NCBI GenBank assembly: GCA_038502055.1
Contig: JAXRKN010000039.1
Span: 4,712,001-4,776,000, forward strand
Origin: Tanytarsus gracilentus
Taxonomy: Eukaryota > Arthropoda > Insecta > Diptera > Chironomidae
Reading direction: 5' to 3'
DNA length: 64,000 nt
Part shown: positions 1 through 13,400 of the stretch, one piece after another
Layout of the letters: each line of letters begins with the position of its first letter
Position numbering within the stretch: the first letter of the stretch is position 1
Translations under genes and position numbers: made by a program
The notes under the pieces: generated by a model
The model's database searches: none
Told to the model about the DNA's origin: nothing
What the model saw: only the letters and a program-made list of their open reading frames with translations

Positions 1-3000
1 TAAATTATTTCAAATCCGCACATTATAATAGTAATAATTTTCAGACCCAACCACTTTCCCGCATGCTGCGCTTATCAATTTAGTTTAAAATTTATTCTAT
101 CGCTAAGAGGCTTAATAACTAACTTTATGTAGATGTGATAATGGGTTAATTTAGTCTGCTTCATCATCACATCATGTGCATGTGGTTGCAAAAAAAAATT
201 AAAATCATTACACAAACTTCATCGAACGCATTTGACGTGTAATTAACTAATTGAAATGGAAAATTGTTAATTATCGAAATTGAAAACGTAATTAGAAAAA
301 TAAGTGATGAAATTCAACCGTCAACGATATGTGACGCGTTCGTCTATCATGACATGAAGGATCGCTTAAATGAATTTTTAATAAATAAAACACATCCATA
401 AAGCGCTAAGTGAATGAGAAAATTTAACAGTCGGCATTGTGTTGAATTTGACACAATAAATGGCCGTTGAATGTTTCATGACATTAATTTATCGCTTTAT
501 GCGAATCAGTAATTCTTGGCCAGTGTTTTACATATGCGAGAGTATAGCGCCAGGGCAGGATATGCGATAATTAATCGTTTTTCATACTCAACATCGTTCC
601 CTCTCGCTCTACGAATATCCGCTTTTTATAAATCGTGCGAATATGGTGTTTATAGATTTATAGCATTCACACATTTTCTAGCGATTTTCACGGTTGCCTC
701 TTTCATATCACTTTTATGTGTCGTGTTTACATCAACAGATTTTTTCCACTCAAAATTCTCACTCATTTGTTTATGAGCTATTTGAGTTTTGATAAGTGGA
801 TATTTGACGTTATTCATGATTTATAATTTGTAAACAAATTTAAAATCAAATTTTAATATTGCGATAAAAAATTCATATTGTTATGAAAGTTTTTCTTATC
901 ACAAAGTATTTTGCATTTTTTATCATTTCCGTTCTATTTTTAAAACACTTGTGAATAATTTTTTGTTCATAAAACTAAATTAGAAAAATGTGTAAGTAAT
1001 TTGCTTTATCTCTGAGTGATTTAAATTTATTTTTAATGGCACTTTTGAGGGCATTTCATCACTAGCTTGTTTACTGTTTTAAGTTGAGCCGAGTAAATTC
1101 TTCTTAGATAATTTATGTTTCTATTTTGCTGTACATTAATGACGGTAAATTTGAAGTAGATAAGGGAGTTGAATAAAGAGTTTCAAGTTTATCTATGATA
1201 TTCACTCATAAACCCTCAACATGCTAAACTTTATCTTCGGGCGAACTCAGACAGAAAATTAGTAAAATTTAAATTAATATCAAGCACAACTGAAATTATT
1301 AGTTTAGGAGCGAGAGGAAAGTTTATCAATTTCTGTTCTTTCTTCATTAATTCAAGTGGAAAAAGTTCCGCAAAGTTTATTTTAGACTTCGCGGAAAACT
1401 TTTTAATAAATTTTAAAACACTTTTGAAAATTGTTAAATGTTTGCGCTTAAATTGCGAAAAAGAAAATTTATTTAAATTGTATTCAAAACTCTTTTGCGC
1501 TTAGAAAATCATGCTTAGAGTTAAAATTTATGAACGTGACTTATTCTTAGGAAAAATTGCGATGTAATTTTTCTTCATTTGAAAATGTGAATTCTTGTGA
1601 TAAATTGCACGTTGCTTGCACCCATAAATTTAAGTTAGAAATTTTTGTAAACTTGAAAAAATTAAAATCAAATTTTTAGCTTTTTATTTTAATTTAAATT
1701 TACACCCTTAAAAGTTTTATTCCCTCGATAGTCGACACACAAAAGACATTTTTTATTTTCATGATAGTCATCATGCATAAATTATGTCATTCAACTCCAT
1801 TAACTTTTTTCAAGTTGACCCGTTTTTTTTTCGAGAGCATTGAAATTCCCTAGAACCTTTTACGAAAATGTCAATAGGTCGTGCAATTTTTTTTAATGTC
1901 ATATTTCGGTATAAAGGTGTCACACAAATTATTATAGGAAGAAAACTCTTATCAAAGTCCATAAAAGAAGCTCACAAAAAACTCGTCTATTGATATAATT
2001 TTTCTTTCCTCTATCTTCATCTTCGTGAACACACAATATTGCGCTCCCCACATACACATAAAATCTTAACTCCCTAATGATATAATAAAATCATCTCTAA
2101 AGAAAAGAAAAACTTTCTCCTTATCTCATTCGAGTGAGAAAAAGTTACTTTACTCAACCCACAATCAATCACAATTCAGTGTGCGCCACATGTCAAAGTA
2201 GATGAAAAGACGCATGAACCTAAACCTTGGGTCTATAATTCATATAATTGACATATGAGTTCAACATCCTTTACGGAATTATGATGGCAATTATGCTGAG
2301 TGCTTTCGTCATGTGATTTATTTTCCACCAAGTCAACACAATCATTTATTTTCGAGAAGTGACAGAGATAAGACTCGATTTTTCTCTCATTTTAGCTTAC
2401 ACAGGCACAATTGTAATTTTATGGGATGTTTCAACTTTTTTTTATGCTGGTTTTGAATCGCATCATAAAAAATACTTTTCTATGTGGGTGACATTACTTC
2501 ACATTTATCCAATAACGTCTCTCATCATCTATTATCCCCCTCCATATTTCCGAAAGCTCTCCTTAAATATTGATTTTTTCATGTGTTACAACGTGATAAC
2601 ATCATCGGAAATATTGTATTGTTTTTTCCTCCAGGAAAGAATTGAGCTCAAAAATTTACAGTACATCCATCGTGTCTTTCTATGACCTTAAAAGTTGTAG
2701 GAAAAAATAAATTTTAAAAACTTCGCTCTTCAAGAAAAAAAACTTCATAAATTTAAAGTGCAAAAAAATTACAACTTCAAAAAAGTAATTCGAAGAAGCG
2801 AGTGATGAAAAAAGTTAAAAGGACATGAGCGAAGCACATAAAAAATTGAGATGATTTATGCTTTCGCTACGTTTATAAGCGAGAGAGAGAAGGCAAGAAC
2901 AAAAGGTATTGCCGCGCAAGGGAAAAAATAGAGAAAAAGCGAACGGGAAAAGCTCCATAACGTTATATATTGAAATTTTAATTTAATAACATCTTGCGAT

Positions 3001-4104
3001 ATGAAAATAAGGGCTTAAGTTTAATGCCGAAATATGCTTCCGCTATAACGTCGGCAAAAGGAAACGAGCGAGAGAGTGAGAGATTTAAGAAATGGAGATA
3101 AATTGATCAAACATTCTTTTTCTTTACTTCTCTTATTTCCGCTGCATACTGAGCGAAAGAGAGAGAAAGCATCAGCTTCTGTTGCTTCTTTCACGAGCGG
3201 TGATTTTTGGGGTGGTGATGTAATAGCTAAAGGTGAAATGAGAAGATTGAAAATATCGAATAGCATCAGCGTGTATTGAAACACCGTGCAAAGAAAATTC
3301 TGACGAATTTGAATATTTTACATTTATTTGGTGTTAATCAAAAATAGCTCGAGCAATTTTCCTGACATAGTTCTCGCTAAATTTAAGGAATTTACGAAAA
3401 ATTGTTGGAATATTTCTCTTTACAAATTAAATTCAGTGTAAATTTGGTGTAATGTTGAAACTTTCAGCATTAATTAAAAAGACATCACTTCAAATATTGT
3501 TTAGAATTTTGCTCAATTTACTACAAATTTTGATACGAGGAAAATATTTTCAACTTTTTATTTCGAGAGAAAATATATTTCCTCAACTATGAAATTTAAA
3601 ACACGATAAGAAAAAAAATATATGCTGACAGAATCAAAAATTTTAGATGAGTAATATTTTTTTCAAAGAAAACAACAAAAATTGTTTGAAGTCATGAAAT
3701 ATAATAGCAATTTTATGTTGCTGACAATAAAATATTTAAAAACATTATTTATTCAAAAGTTGATCATAAAAATGTTAAAACATTTATGAACCACAAAATT
3801 GTCACTGACAATGTGTCATCGAGAGACTTTACTGTGCGTTGAAATTTTTTAAAAATTCCCTTTTTCTATGAAGTGAGCGTGAAATTAAATTAAAATGATG
3901 AAAAAAGCTCTCTTTTATGAGTGAGTAAAATTTGCATTTTAAATGAACATAATTGGTTGGCGAGAGGAGAAATAAAAAAGAAGAAGAGCTCATGTTGTGT
4001 GTGTGTGCGCTGAATGATAACGTGATTAATGTATATGGAATTTATTTTTAATTTAATAATTTTATTAACACGTGTTCTACTTTTTCTCTCATCGTGTCAT
4101 GTGC
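1..4104. other. Non-coding DNA upstream of the glucuronosyltransferase leader exon
   Basis: I see no recognisable coding exon, RNA gene or delimitable mobile element on either strand here. The DNA is AT-rich with scattered (GA)n runs, for example near 2880-2892, 3068-3084 and 3148-3168. The only moderately long open frames (516-776, 2359-2685, 3021-3284) have low-complexity hydrophobic or Arg/Ser/Glu translations, no family motif, and in at least one case no ATG start. The far right end is probably the last part of an intron, because a good acceptor (pyrimidine tract then CAG) ends at 4104. A noncoding first exon of gene 1 may therefore lie in this stretch or left of the window, but I cannot place it. 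Confidence 0.5.
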
Positions 4105-4332
4105 AGGCAGTCGAGACAAACTCACATAAGGCAGCAACAGCCGCAAATGTTACAGAAACGGGCTGCACACAACCGCCAGTAAAAATGGAAGCGTTGGCGT
4201 GAAAAATTTATACTTTTTCTCCCTTTACATTCCACAACTAAAAAAAAGCTTCTCTGCATAGTTTGGAGCAGCAACATTTTGTCGAGGTTATAAGAACACA
4301 ACACAACTAATATCTGTTGTATATGCAGTGAA
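4105..4332 (+). other. 5' leader exon segment of gene 1 with three uORFs
   Basis: The segment begins after an acceptor-like sequence ending in TGTGCAG at 4104 and runs to the proposed start codon at 4333. It is less AT-rich than its surroundings. Three short upstream ORFs precede the main ATG: 4147-4182 (11 codons plus stop), 4185-4202 (5 codons plus stop) and 4323-4331 (ATG CAG TGA), the last ending one base before the main ATG. The acceptor is an inference; transcription could also begin inside this segment. Confidence 0.45.
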
Positions 4333-4479
4333 ATGAATAATATCAGCAACTTCAGAATGCGAACATCACATAAAACATTGTACCTGACGTTCATACTTTC
4401 AACAGTCTGCATATTCCTCTATCAGTATCACATGTCTATACCACGAATAGCGTCATTACAACAGCAATCAATTAATGAG
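4333..4479 (+). CDS. Gene 1 coding exon 1: cytoplasmic tail and signal anchor
   Basis: 49 codons, ending in phase 0 at GAG|GTAAGA. The start MNNISNFRMRTSHKTLYL is followed by TFILSTVCIFLYQY, a single hydrophobic stretch flanked by basic residues, as expected for a type II Golgi enzyme. A second in-frame ATG lies 8 codons downstream (M9). I chose the first because it is the first non-uORF ATG and has A at -3. Confidence 0.8.
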
Positions 4480-7400
4480 GTAAGAGCTGCTTGCATTAAT
4501 TAGTTTCATTGACACTCGATGAAAATTGACAAAGACAAATATTATCAACTCACGTGAATGCATAATTGGCTGTAATTTAATCTGCACCGCATTTTTGTAT
4601 CCATGTATTATGGTGGCACGATTAAGTGCGAAAAATGGCAAAAATTAATAATTTCGAGATTAATTTTTTTTGCCATTTTCTTTGCTTAATTGTATCACGA
4701 CAGATGCAACGTGTATTGACAATGATTACGTTCATTTGCAATTGTGGAAAGAGAGCGAGAGATAAAAAATCATTATTGATAGCACAAAATTAAATTCTCT
4801 CACTGATATCATTGTCAATATACCATAGGCATGATAATAATGTGGTGATGAAATGATAAAATTTATAATAACAATGAATAATTCGATACCCGGAAAATTG
4901 TCATTAATTCATTTATGCTTTTTCCTCTCACCCCTCGCCATACTCTCATAATAAATGCCAGGGATGAGAACTCCAAAATTTTGCGGCCACTTACGGCCAC
5001 ATACGGACACTTACGGACACTTACGGACACTTACGGACACTTACGGCCACTCACGGTCAAAAAAAATCGGAGTTCTCATCCCTGGAATAAATGTATTGAG
5101 ATAATATTTAATGCATATTATGATATCTCTCACTCTCTCATTGATGCAAGGGCATTGAAATTATTGTCTGCAAATTTATTTTTTTCTGTATATTTGTGTA
5201 TGTTAAAATTTAGGTTATAACAACATCAACAACAACAACGACAGCCACACCTCCAGCTAATAAAACAACCATCAACACACAACAAGAACAAAATTTCTTC
5301 CCTTCTAATCAATTCCTATCAACGAAACAATCACACACAGCTTTCGAGCCATCACTACAAATCAGTCTCAATAAAACATCTAAAATTGATATTAGCACTG
5401 TGAATAGTTTATCGTCTAGCGTAAATGTAAATATCTATCGCAAATTCTATGTTCTGTGAATTACTTTTTATCTCGTTTGCCTATCCGTCTGGCTTTGGGG
5501 GGCTTTTTGCAACAAATTTTGAGAGATTTTGCGAAAAAATTGCGAGAATTTTAAATTTTAAGAGGTTTTGGCAAAAAATTAGAGATTTTTGAGAAAAATT
5601 AAAAAATTAGAGTTTTTTGCAAAACAAAATTTAAGAAATTTCCTTGAAAATTCACTCAGCAAAAAGCTTCAAATAAAATTTTATATTCAACGAAATTCTC
5701 TCAATTTTATCTTTTTTCTTTTCACTTTAATTTTCTTCCTCGCATTCGCCAACACTTTCGTAAATCCCTAAGAACATTTCCCTTAATCGCTCACCATTTA
5801 TTTCAAAAAGTCATTCAATCCCACTACTGTCTACGTCCCTTTTCTATATCCATCTATTCACACTGATGTTTGTTCGTCTAATTTGTTATTTTCCCATTTT
5901 AACAACTAGCTTAGCATGCCTTCTCGCATTAACTTTAATTATCGCCACCACCGACTGCATGTGTATGTTTGTGTTTTGTTTAGCATTTTTTTCAGCTCAT
6001 GCTGCTGGCACATTCAATCTGAAAACGCTTTTCGTGCTGAATACCTTTCAAAAAGAAGCCTTTCATTCTTCCATTTGCATTATAATTATTGTGATACGAG
6101 TATACGCTCATACGTGTTGTGAATGATAGGCTGAAATGAAGGTAATTTAAAGGCTGTGAAAGGGGGAGGGAAATTAGCTTCTATTTATGAATATTCTGTC
6201 ATTTGTTATTCGAAGAAAGCTTGAGTGAAAATCAAAGTCAAATTAGTAGGCGATAACTTAACGAAAAATCATCAAAAATTAATTCAAGAATATTTTCGAG
6301 TAACTTTTCAACTTTTTATCGTGTTTTGCTATTTTTTCATCAGAGAACATCGACTCCGGTTCAACACGGAACAGCTCAATTGTGTTCACAAGTTGTATTC
6401 AAAACTTTGCTGTTCTTTCATCCTTTCATTTCACTTCACACAGAGAGAAAAATCTTCTAATTTTCTGGGTCAATTATTCTTTCGTTTTATCTCACTTGAA
6501 ATATAAAACAGTGTATACGAAAAGAGTGAAACTATAGAACAGATATCAGCATAAAAGTTTTCTCATCTCTAGAAATTTTTTTTAAAGCAGAAACAGCATG
6601 TTGTAGATATTTAGAGGAAAAAAGGGTTTAAATTAACTTCACTTTATGAGATCCTAAAATTTTCATAAACTGAATAAATAAAAAAACTTTTTTTTCACCT
6701 AAAGGCTTTCGACAACAATTGAACGTACGCCAATAAAATTTGCCGAAAATAAACATTTTCTAGCATCGAGTGAGAGAGAAAAATTTCCATTTTTTATTTT
6801 ATCTTCTAACAAATAAATGCTATTAGCAGTTGAAATTTATTTGCATAATATGAAAAATTTAATAGATTTATATTCCGAGAGAGGATCCGTGCATGAGGAA
6901 GGAATTTGTGAACGCCATTAATTTTCTCACTCACAAAAATTTGACAAGGGCCGAACACTATGAAAAATAATTTTTAAACTTTTATATTTTTGCTAAAAAA
7001 AGAAGAAAGAGAAAGCAATTTGCGCCTTTGTATAGCTGCAGGATATGTACACGAACTTTAAAACTTTGCTGCAGCATTTTTTCATAATTTTCAGTCTAAA
7101 AAAACTACGGCAGTACACGTCAAAAAATAAATTACGGAAAGGAATCCTCATGAAACTTTTTGGCTCCTTTTTTCATAAATTTATTGTCTCTGCATGCTAT
7201 TTATATGCATGTACACAAGATACACGCCTTCGAGCGTCTCTCTCTCTCACTCTCGCCGACATAAGTTAAATTAAAAACACAAAAAAGGGATCGGAGTCTG
7301 AAAATGAAATTAAACTTTTATAATATACGGAAAAAGCTTTTTCATGTTATAAATAAAGCTTAGAAGCGTTTCCATTCTTGAATACAAAATACATAATCCA

Positions 7401-10400
7401 ATAGGATTTCTCATCTCTCTCACTCTCGCCTTTCTGAATGTGTGATTTTCATGAAGAATATTTATGAGTTGAAATTTAAATTCATATGAAAAAACTTTCA
7501 ATGGTCGATTTAAATTTTTATTAGATTTCATTCAATTCTGAGAACTCATGAATTTATTTTTCATCAACGTAATTTGTATGACGCAGTCGTTTAAAAACCT
7601 CCGAAAGGTTCAAATAAATAATTAATTTCACGTCAGATCTTTGTCAAATTAAAATGACATCGCATTTTCATTTAGAGGGGTGGAGGCCAACACGTTGCTG
7701 AAGTTAATCTCAGCTTAGGACACACAAGAGAAGTCACAATGTGTATTTAATATTCAGAAGAAGACATCGCTTTCTTCCTCTTTCATGCTGCTCTTCCCAC
7801 TATCACATTTTGCATAAACAACAGCGTAGCATATTATCATGAATACATGCGGAATGAGTGTGAGATGAGGAAAAAGTTTCTCTATCATTTTAATAAACAT
7901 GTTTCCTCAAGAGCTGATCATGAAGAGTGCGACAGAGTATGCAAGCAAGATATTATTATTATTTATGTTGTTAATTAAAATTTAAAAGAGAAAATTTTTA
8001 TCGCAGACAAAATTGTGAGAGGGGAAGAAAGTTTTCATGAAAATGGAAAATCATGCCACTGATATTGTCATGAATAGCAATTTAGAGTTTGCATAAAATT
8101 GTGAAGGACTGAAAGATTCAGAGAAGGAGAAAAGCTTGAGGAGCTTTTAGATAAAATTATTATTTTTTCTATTTAGGATTTGAAATTTTAAAATATTATT
8201 TTTAAAAAGAATTTTGAATTTTTTAAATATTTTCAAAATTATTAAAAAAGCTTTTTAAAAGTTTTACCAAAAGCTTAAAAGATTTACAAAAAATATTAAA
8301 GCTCTCAAATTTATCGAAAAAATTACTTCGAATCAAAATGAACTTTTTAATTAAAATTCTCGTATCACATTGGAGAAAAGCTTTTCTGATCAAGTTACCT
8401 CAAAAGCACATTAAGCTTTGAAATTCATTTCTCGGAATCACTCTGTATAATTTTCTACTGCATCTTTTGTTCACTGGCTCTGAAACTCCACGTAGTAGAT
8501 AAAAGCGATTAAATTGTGCAATGGAAATTAATCTAAATTGCATTTCGCCATTGATTCTCGTGACAGTGCAATCTAATGACCATGTTCATGTATAAAATCA
8601 AGATTATTTGTATGTGCGGAGAGAAAAGAAAATTGGATTCACTAAAATTGCATTTTATCTATAATGTCTCGATGTCTGCCTTTTTATGCACATGATGAGA
8701 CATGAGCGAGGCCACAACAAGCAGCAGCAGCAGCAGCTCTTGAAAATTGTTATTTTTTCCCACCTCATTCCATCTCACTCTCTCTCGTACAAACAGACAT
8801 TCAGGTGCACCATCTCCACACAGAGAGAGAGAGAGACTTCTAGTTCAAGTAGATTGCTGTGAAATTCGACTATAACGAGATTTAAATGCAAATTTGAGAC
8901 ACGTTTAGAATTATTCGTACTTTGAATTTTATTCCTAGGACTTTCGTCTCTTGCTGCTGCCGCCACACACACCATGAGCATTTTCAATTCATAGAGCTTT
9001 TTGAAAAAATGTTTTTTAACCACTCGTTTTTTTCTCTTTTGCTCGTTCGCATTCACAATCATCATCACTTTGACTCGAGAGAGATGTTAGGGGATGCCCA
9101 AAAACATTTATAACACTTTTACCGATGTTCACCTCAAATATTATTGGATTCTCTCCGCTCGCATCGCCTCCGTGTACAATTTTCACTCTTTTTTATTACG
9201 TTGCTTTTGCATGTTCTTTTTGAATCTGATTTAGTAGCTTTTTGTGAATGCATGTGCATGATAATATTTTTTATGACAAGGGAAAACAACTTGGAATATT
9301 TAAAATTATTTATATAATTCAATAAAACACCAAAGTTGCCATCCCTTGTATTTGAATCGTGCATGTTATAAGAAAATCACAACTGAATGCGATGCTCACA
9401 CTGAATGCAAAAAATAGATTAGAGAAAAATTTATGTGGAACGCATGATAAAAAATTTGCACACCAGGAAAATCCATAAAAAAATTCCATCCGTAAAAGAA
9501 AACCCGCGTCGATTTAACATAAAACTGACGACAACATAAAACTGACGCAAATCTGACGAAAAAGTGACGACATGAAAATTCTTAACACAAAACTGACGAT
9601 ATACTGACGCAAAACCGTCGACAAGAGAAAAAGTGACGACAGCAAAATATTTAAAAATAAAATGGCGAAAAACCGTCGACAAGAGAAAAAACTGACGACA
9701 GGAAAATATTTAAAAATAAAGTGGCGAAAAACCGTCGACAAGAGAAAAAGTGACGACAGCAAAATATTTAAAAATAAAATGGCGAAAAACCGTCGACAAG
9801 AAGGTTGTAGGTCGTCCATCCGGCAGAAAATTCATGAAAATTTCATGAAGAATTGTGTGGAAAATACTGTCAATTTGAACTTTCCATGGAATTTTCCATA
9901 GAAGTTATTAGGGTGGGCGCTTGTAATAAATGGGTGGGAAGAGGTTAAAATTGTTGATGGTTTCTTTTTGTAAAAGGGATAAATGAGTGGGAAGAGGTTA
10001 AAATTATTGATGGATTCTTTTCAGTCTGATCAATTTTAATCTCTTCCCACTCATTTATCCCTTTTACAAAAAGAAACCATCAATAATTTTAACCTCTTCC
10101 CACTCATTTATCCCTTTTACAAAAAGAAACCATCAACAATTTTAACCTCTTCCCACCCATTTATTACAAGCGCCCACCCTAATAAATTCTAGGGAAAATT
10201 CCATGGAAAGTTCAAATTGACAGTATTTCCCACACAATTCTTCATGAAATTTTCATGAATTTTCTGCCGGATGGACGACCTACAACCCTCTTGTCGACAG
10301 TTTTGCGTCACTTTATTTTTTAATATTTTCCTGTCGTCACTTTCTCTTGTCGACGGTTTTTCGCCACTTTATTTTTAAATATTTTCCTGTCGTCACTTTT

Positions 10401-13400
10401 TCTCTTGTCGACAGTTTTCCGTCAGTTTTGTGTTAAGAATTTCGTGTCGTCACTTTTTCTCTTGTCGACGGTTTTGCGTCAGTTTTTCGTCAGATTTGCG
10501 TCAGTTTTATGTTGTCGTCAGTTTTATGTTAAATCGACGCGGGTAAAAGAAAAAAAAATTTAAATTTCAAATCAGCCAGAAATTCAGTCGTGAATATTTT
10601 TTTTATTCGCTCTCCCGAATGATGTTGAAATCCTCTCATACGTCCGCTATACGCTAAATTAATGCTCTCTTAATTGATTTTATTTATAGCCACCGCCTTT
10701 ATATTTAATAACACCGACATATAAGCGACCAGAACAATTGGCCGAAATCACTCGACTGGGATACACGCTGAAGCACGTTCCGAATCTCTTTTGGCTAGTC
10801 ATTGAAGATGCTGAAGAGCCGACTGTTAGAGTGACGAAACTTTTACACAAAATTAACGTTCCATTTGTACATTTAGTTGGTAAGTAAAAAATCATGCGGT
10901 CATAATCTCTCAAACTCATGAAAAGAAAAGAGGCAAAAAAAATCTTTTCAATTTTCTTGAAAGCATAACATTTTCGTAATTTCCGTACAAGCACTCTCAT
11001 AACAATTTCCTTACCCTTCATTCACAGCCCAAATGCCTGCCAAATACCGAAAGAATAAGGTGAAACCTCGGGGAGTTAGTAATAGAAATCGCGGTCTCGA
11101 GTGGATCCGAGCGAATGCCAGTGAAGGTGTTTTATATTTCGCAGACGATGATAATACCTACGACGTTGAAATTTTCGAAGAGGTGAGATTTAAACTTATA
11201 AAACACATAAAAACGTGTGTGTAGCGTGAGTGTAATTTAATTAAGCCCTCATGTTACCATCAACAGGATAATTGAATATTTCACGTGCGTTGAAGAGCTC
11301 ATTTCACTCCTTTGCGTTAGTTTTCTCGCAAAATCACTCAACTTGTAATTTTCTTTCCTCGCTATAATTTTCATGCTTCCGTAAATTAGAAGGTTGTTGA
11401 GAAAAAAAATCTAGTTCACATGTGGATGATATGAGGAAGCATGATTTTTAATGTCTTCCTCTCGAGATTCATTTAATTCTAGCTTCGGGTGCTTTTTTAA
11501 ATTGTATGAAAAGCTTAAGTTGAGCTTTTTAATGAAAGCTTCATTAGTGACATATTCATAACGACACTTTCAAAGCCCACCTATCCAATATCTTCTCTTC
11601 CTCCTATCGTTTTAATAATATGCTGAGTGCTCACAGTGTGCATCGAAACGGGTGTGGGTAAGAGAGAAAATCTTCTCTACATTATAGAATGAATTGGTTA
11701 TGGGTAAGACATGAAGTAGAGTGAAGGCGGAAGAAGCTTCGCAAGAGAGAAGTGGAAACATATTTATAGTCACGTAGTGTGAGTCATAAAACGAAACATA
11801 ATTACAAACCTTCTTCCTTCTCTTGCACACATTTTCATTATTTCGATAAACACACACAATGGTCTCCAGTGTGCTGTGATTTTCCTTCCTTATATTATCT
11901 TTGGTGAGAAGTTAGAGAAGGCGTTCAGATAGAAAGTTCATTGCTTTTCTAAACCTGAGTCACCCGCCCTCGCCTCCACATATGCACAAAACTCAAGCAA
12001 CTATTTTCACACTCCAATTTCATTTTCTTCGCATTTTCACTATTTTGTCCAATTTATTGATAAAACTTTGTACAAACTAGATGTGAGCGAGCACACAATG
12101 CTTCAATTGTGAAAAAGTCTCTCGTTGAAAAGAGAAATTATGTCGATGAAAAGAAATGAAAGTTTTCCGAGCGTCTTTCTCTCAATTCGATTTTCATCTC
12201 GCTTTCAATTTACGAACTTCTTCTTTCTTCTTTTCCCAATTTCTAAATTCAATATTTTTCCAGCAATGTCTTTTGCTGTCAATATCATTAGAGAAATTAC
12301 ATGTTTCATTTCTATTCAATTTGAAATCGAGAAAAATCTTTCAACCAATTCAATTTTAATGGCTTGAAGGAGAATTTCGATGAAAAATTTAAATCTAAAA
12401 TTTTCTTTGGTCAAAAAATTGATTTTAAATTTTTATAAATGTCTCATTTTGTCATCGATGCCTTTGTCCCAAATAATTGCCAATTCACGAGTAATAAAAC
12501 ACACGGAATCCCATCAAATATCAACCTGAGTGAATTTTCCTCGAAATTGAAAGACCCAATTTATGTCCAATTCCGCATCGACAATTTTTTCTCTCGCTCT
12601 CTGTAATCTGATGACAAAAAATAATTCTGTGACGATTTCATGATCGAAATTCCGATCCAATTTAGATCATTTTTCTCTCTATAATTTCCTCTTTTCTTCA
12701 TGCATCTCCTTGAAAGTCGAAGAACTTTGGAAGAGATTCTGAAATGGTATTTATGGATGAGTGAGTCGTCGGAGGAATATACAGTACTCCATTTATCGTA
12801 TAAAAAATCATCATCATCATGCGAAACGAAATGTGAGAGATTTCAATTCTTACGGGTCCAGCTCCGTTTCACTTCTTATTTTTATTTTATCATTTTTTCT
12901 TACTGCTTTTATGATGTGTTCCAGGGGTGGACACTGAAGTAAAATTTTAATAAATTTTAATTAGAAATTATAGAAATTTTTATAGTTTTGTGATACTTTT
13001 TGTGAGCGTCGATACTTTGATAAAAATCGCACAAAAGAGAAATTGATACTTAATCCCTAACATCAAAATAAATTGACATTTTTGTATACATGCGAGCTTT
13101 TGTGCGAGAAGCTTATCTCCGCATGCTTTTATGAGCTGACTATTGAACATACACAATTTTAAATCAATTTTCTCTCTCTTTTGTATGACTTCAAAAAAAA
13201 GAAGCTTGTCAAATCGTAATAGGATATTTTTCAATTCTCTGAGAAGGAGCATGATTGGCTTTTGAGAGTTCGCGCGATGTAATTCTATATTTAGATTTCT
13301 CGGAAATTATTAGCTCGCGTCAAAAATCAATTTGATTTAATCTCGATCGTGAAAATTTTAGTGATGAAAAAAAGCTTCCATAATTCAATCGATTACAAAG

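Larger units (their letters stand above)
4480..5213 (+). other. Intron 1 of gene 1
   Basis: 734-bp GT-AG intron. It contains an imperfect hairpin (about 4611-4703) and a complete hAT-type MITE (4958-5085), annotated separately. Nothing else is recognisable. Confidence 0.75.
5427..10689 (+). other. Intron 2 of gene 1 (5.3 kb)
   Basis: GT-AG intron ending in the acceptor TTTATTTATAG. It contains degenerate AT-rich repetition with GAGATTTT/GCGAAAAAATT-like units (about 5500-5630), a short (AGC)n run at 8721-8737, a 72-bp mini-element at 9277-9348 and the large foldback element at 9503-10543. The remaining DNA is AT-rich with no recognisable gene. Confidence 0.7.

Noticed and set aside
2165..2215. 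Initiator-like ATTCAGTGTG with AGACG downstream, possible promoter for gene 1
   Set aside because: The downstream box is about 3 bases off the strict DPE spacing and no exon or donor could be linked to it.
2359..2685. 108-codon hydrophobic open frame
   Set aside because: It begins with GTG rather than ATG, its composition is typical of chance frames in AT-rich DNA, and no splice or family evidence supports it.
9431..9901. Open frames on both strands across 9431-9901
   Set aside because: They read through the internal tandem repeats of the foldback element and are repetitive in both strands, with no transposase motif.
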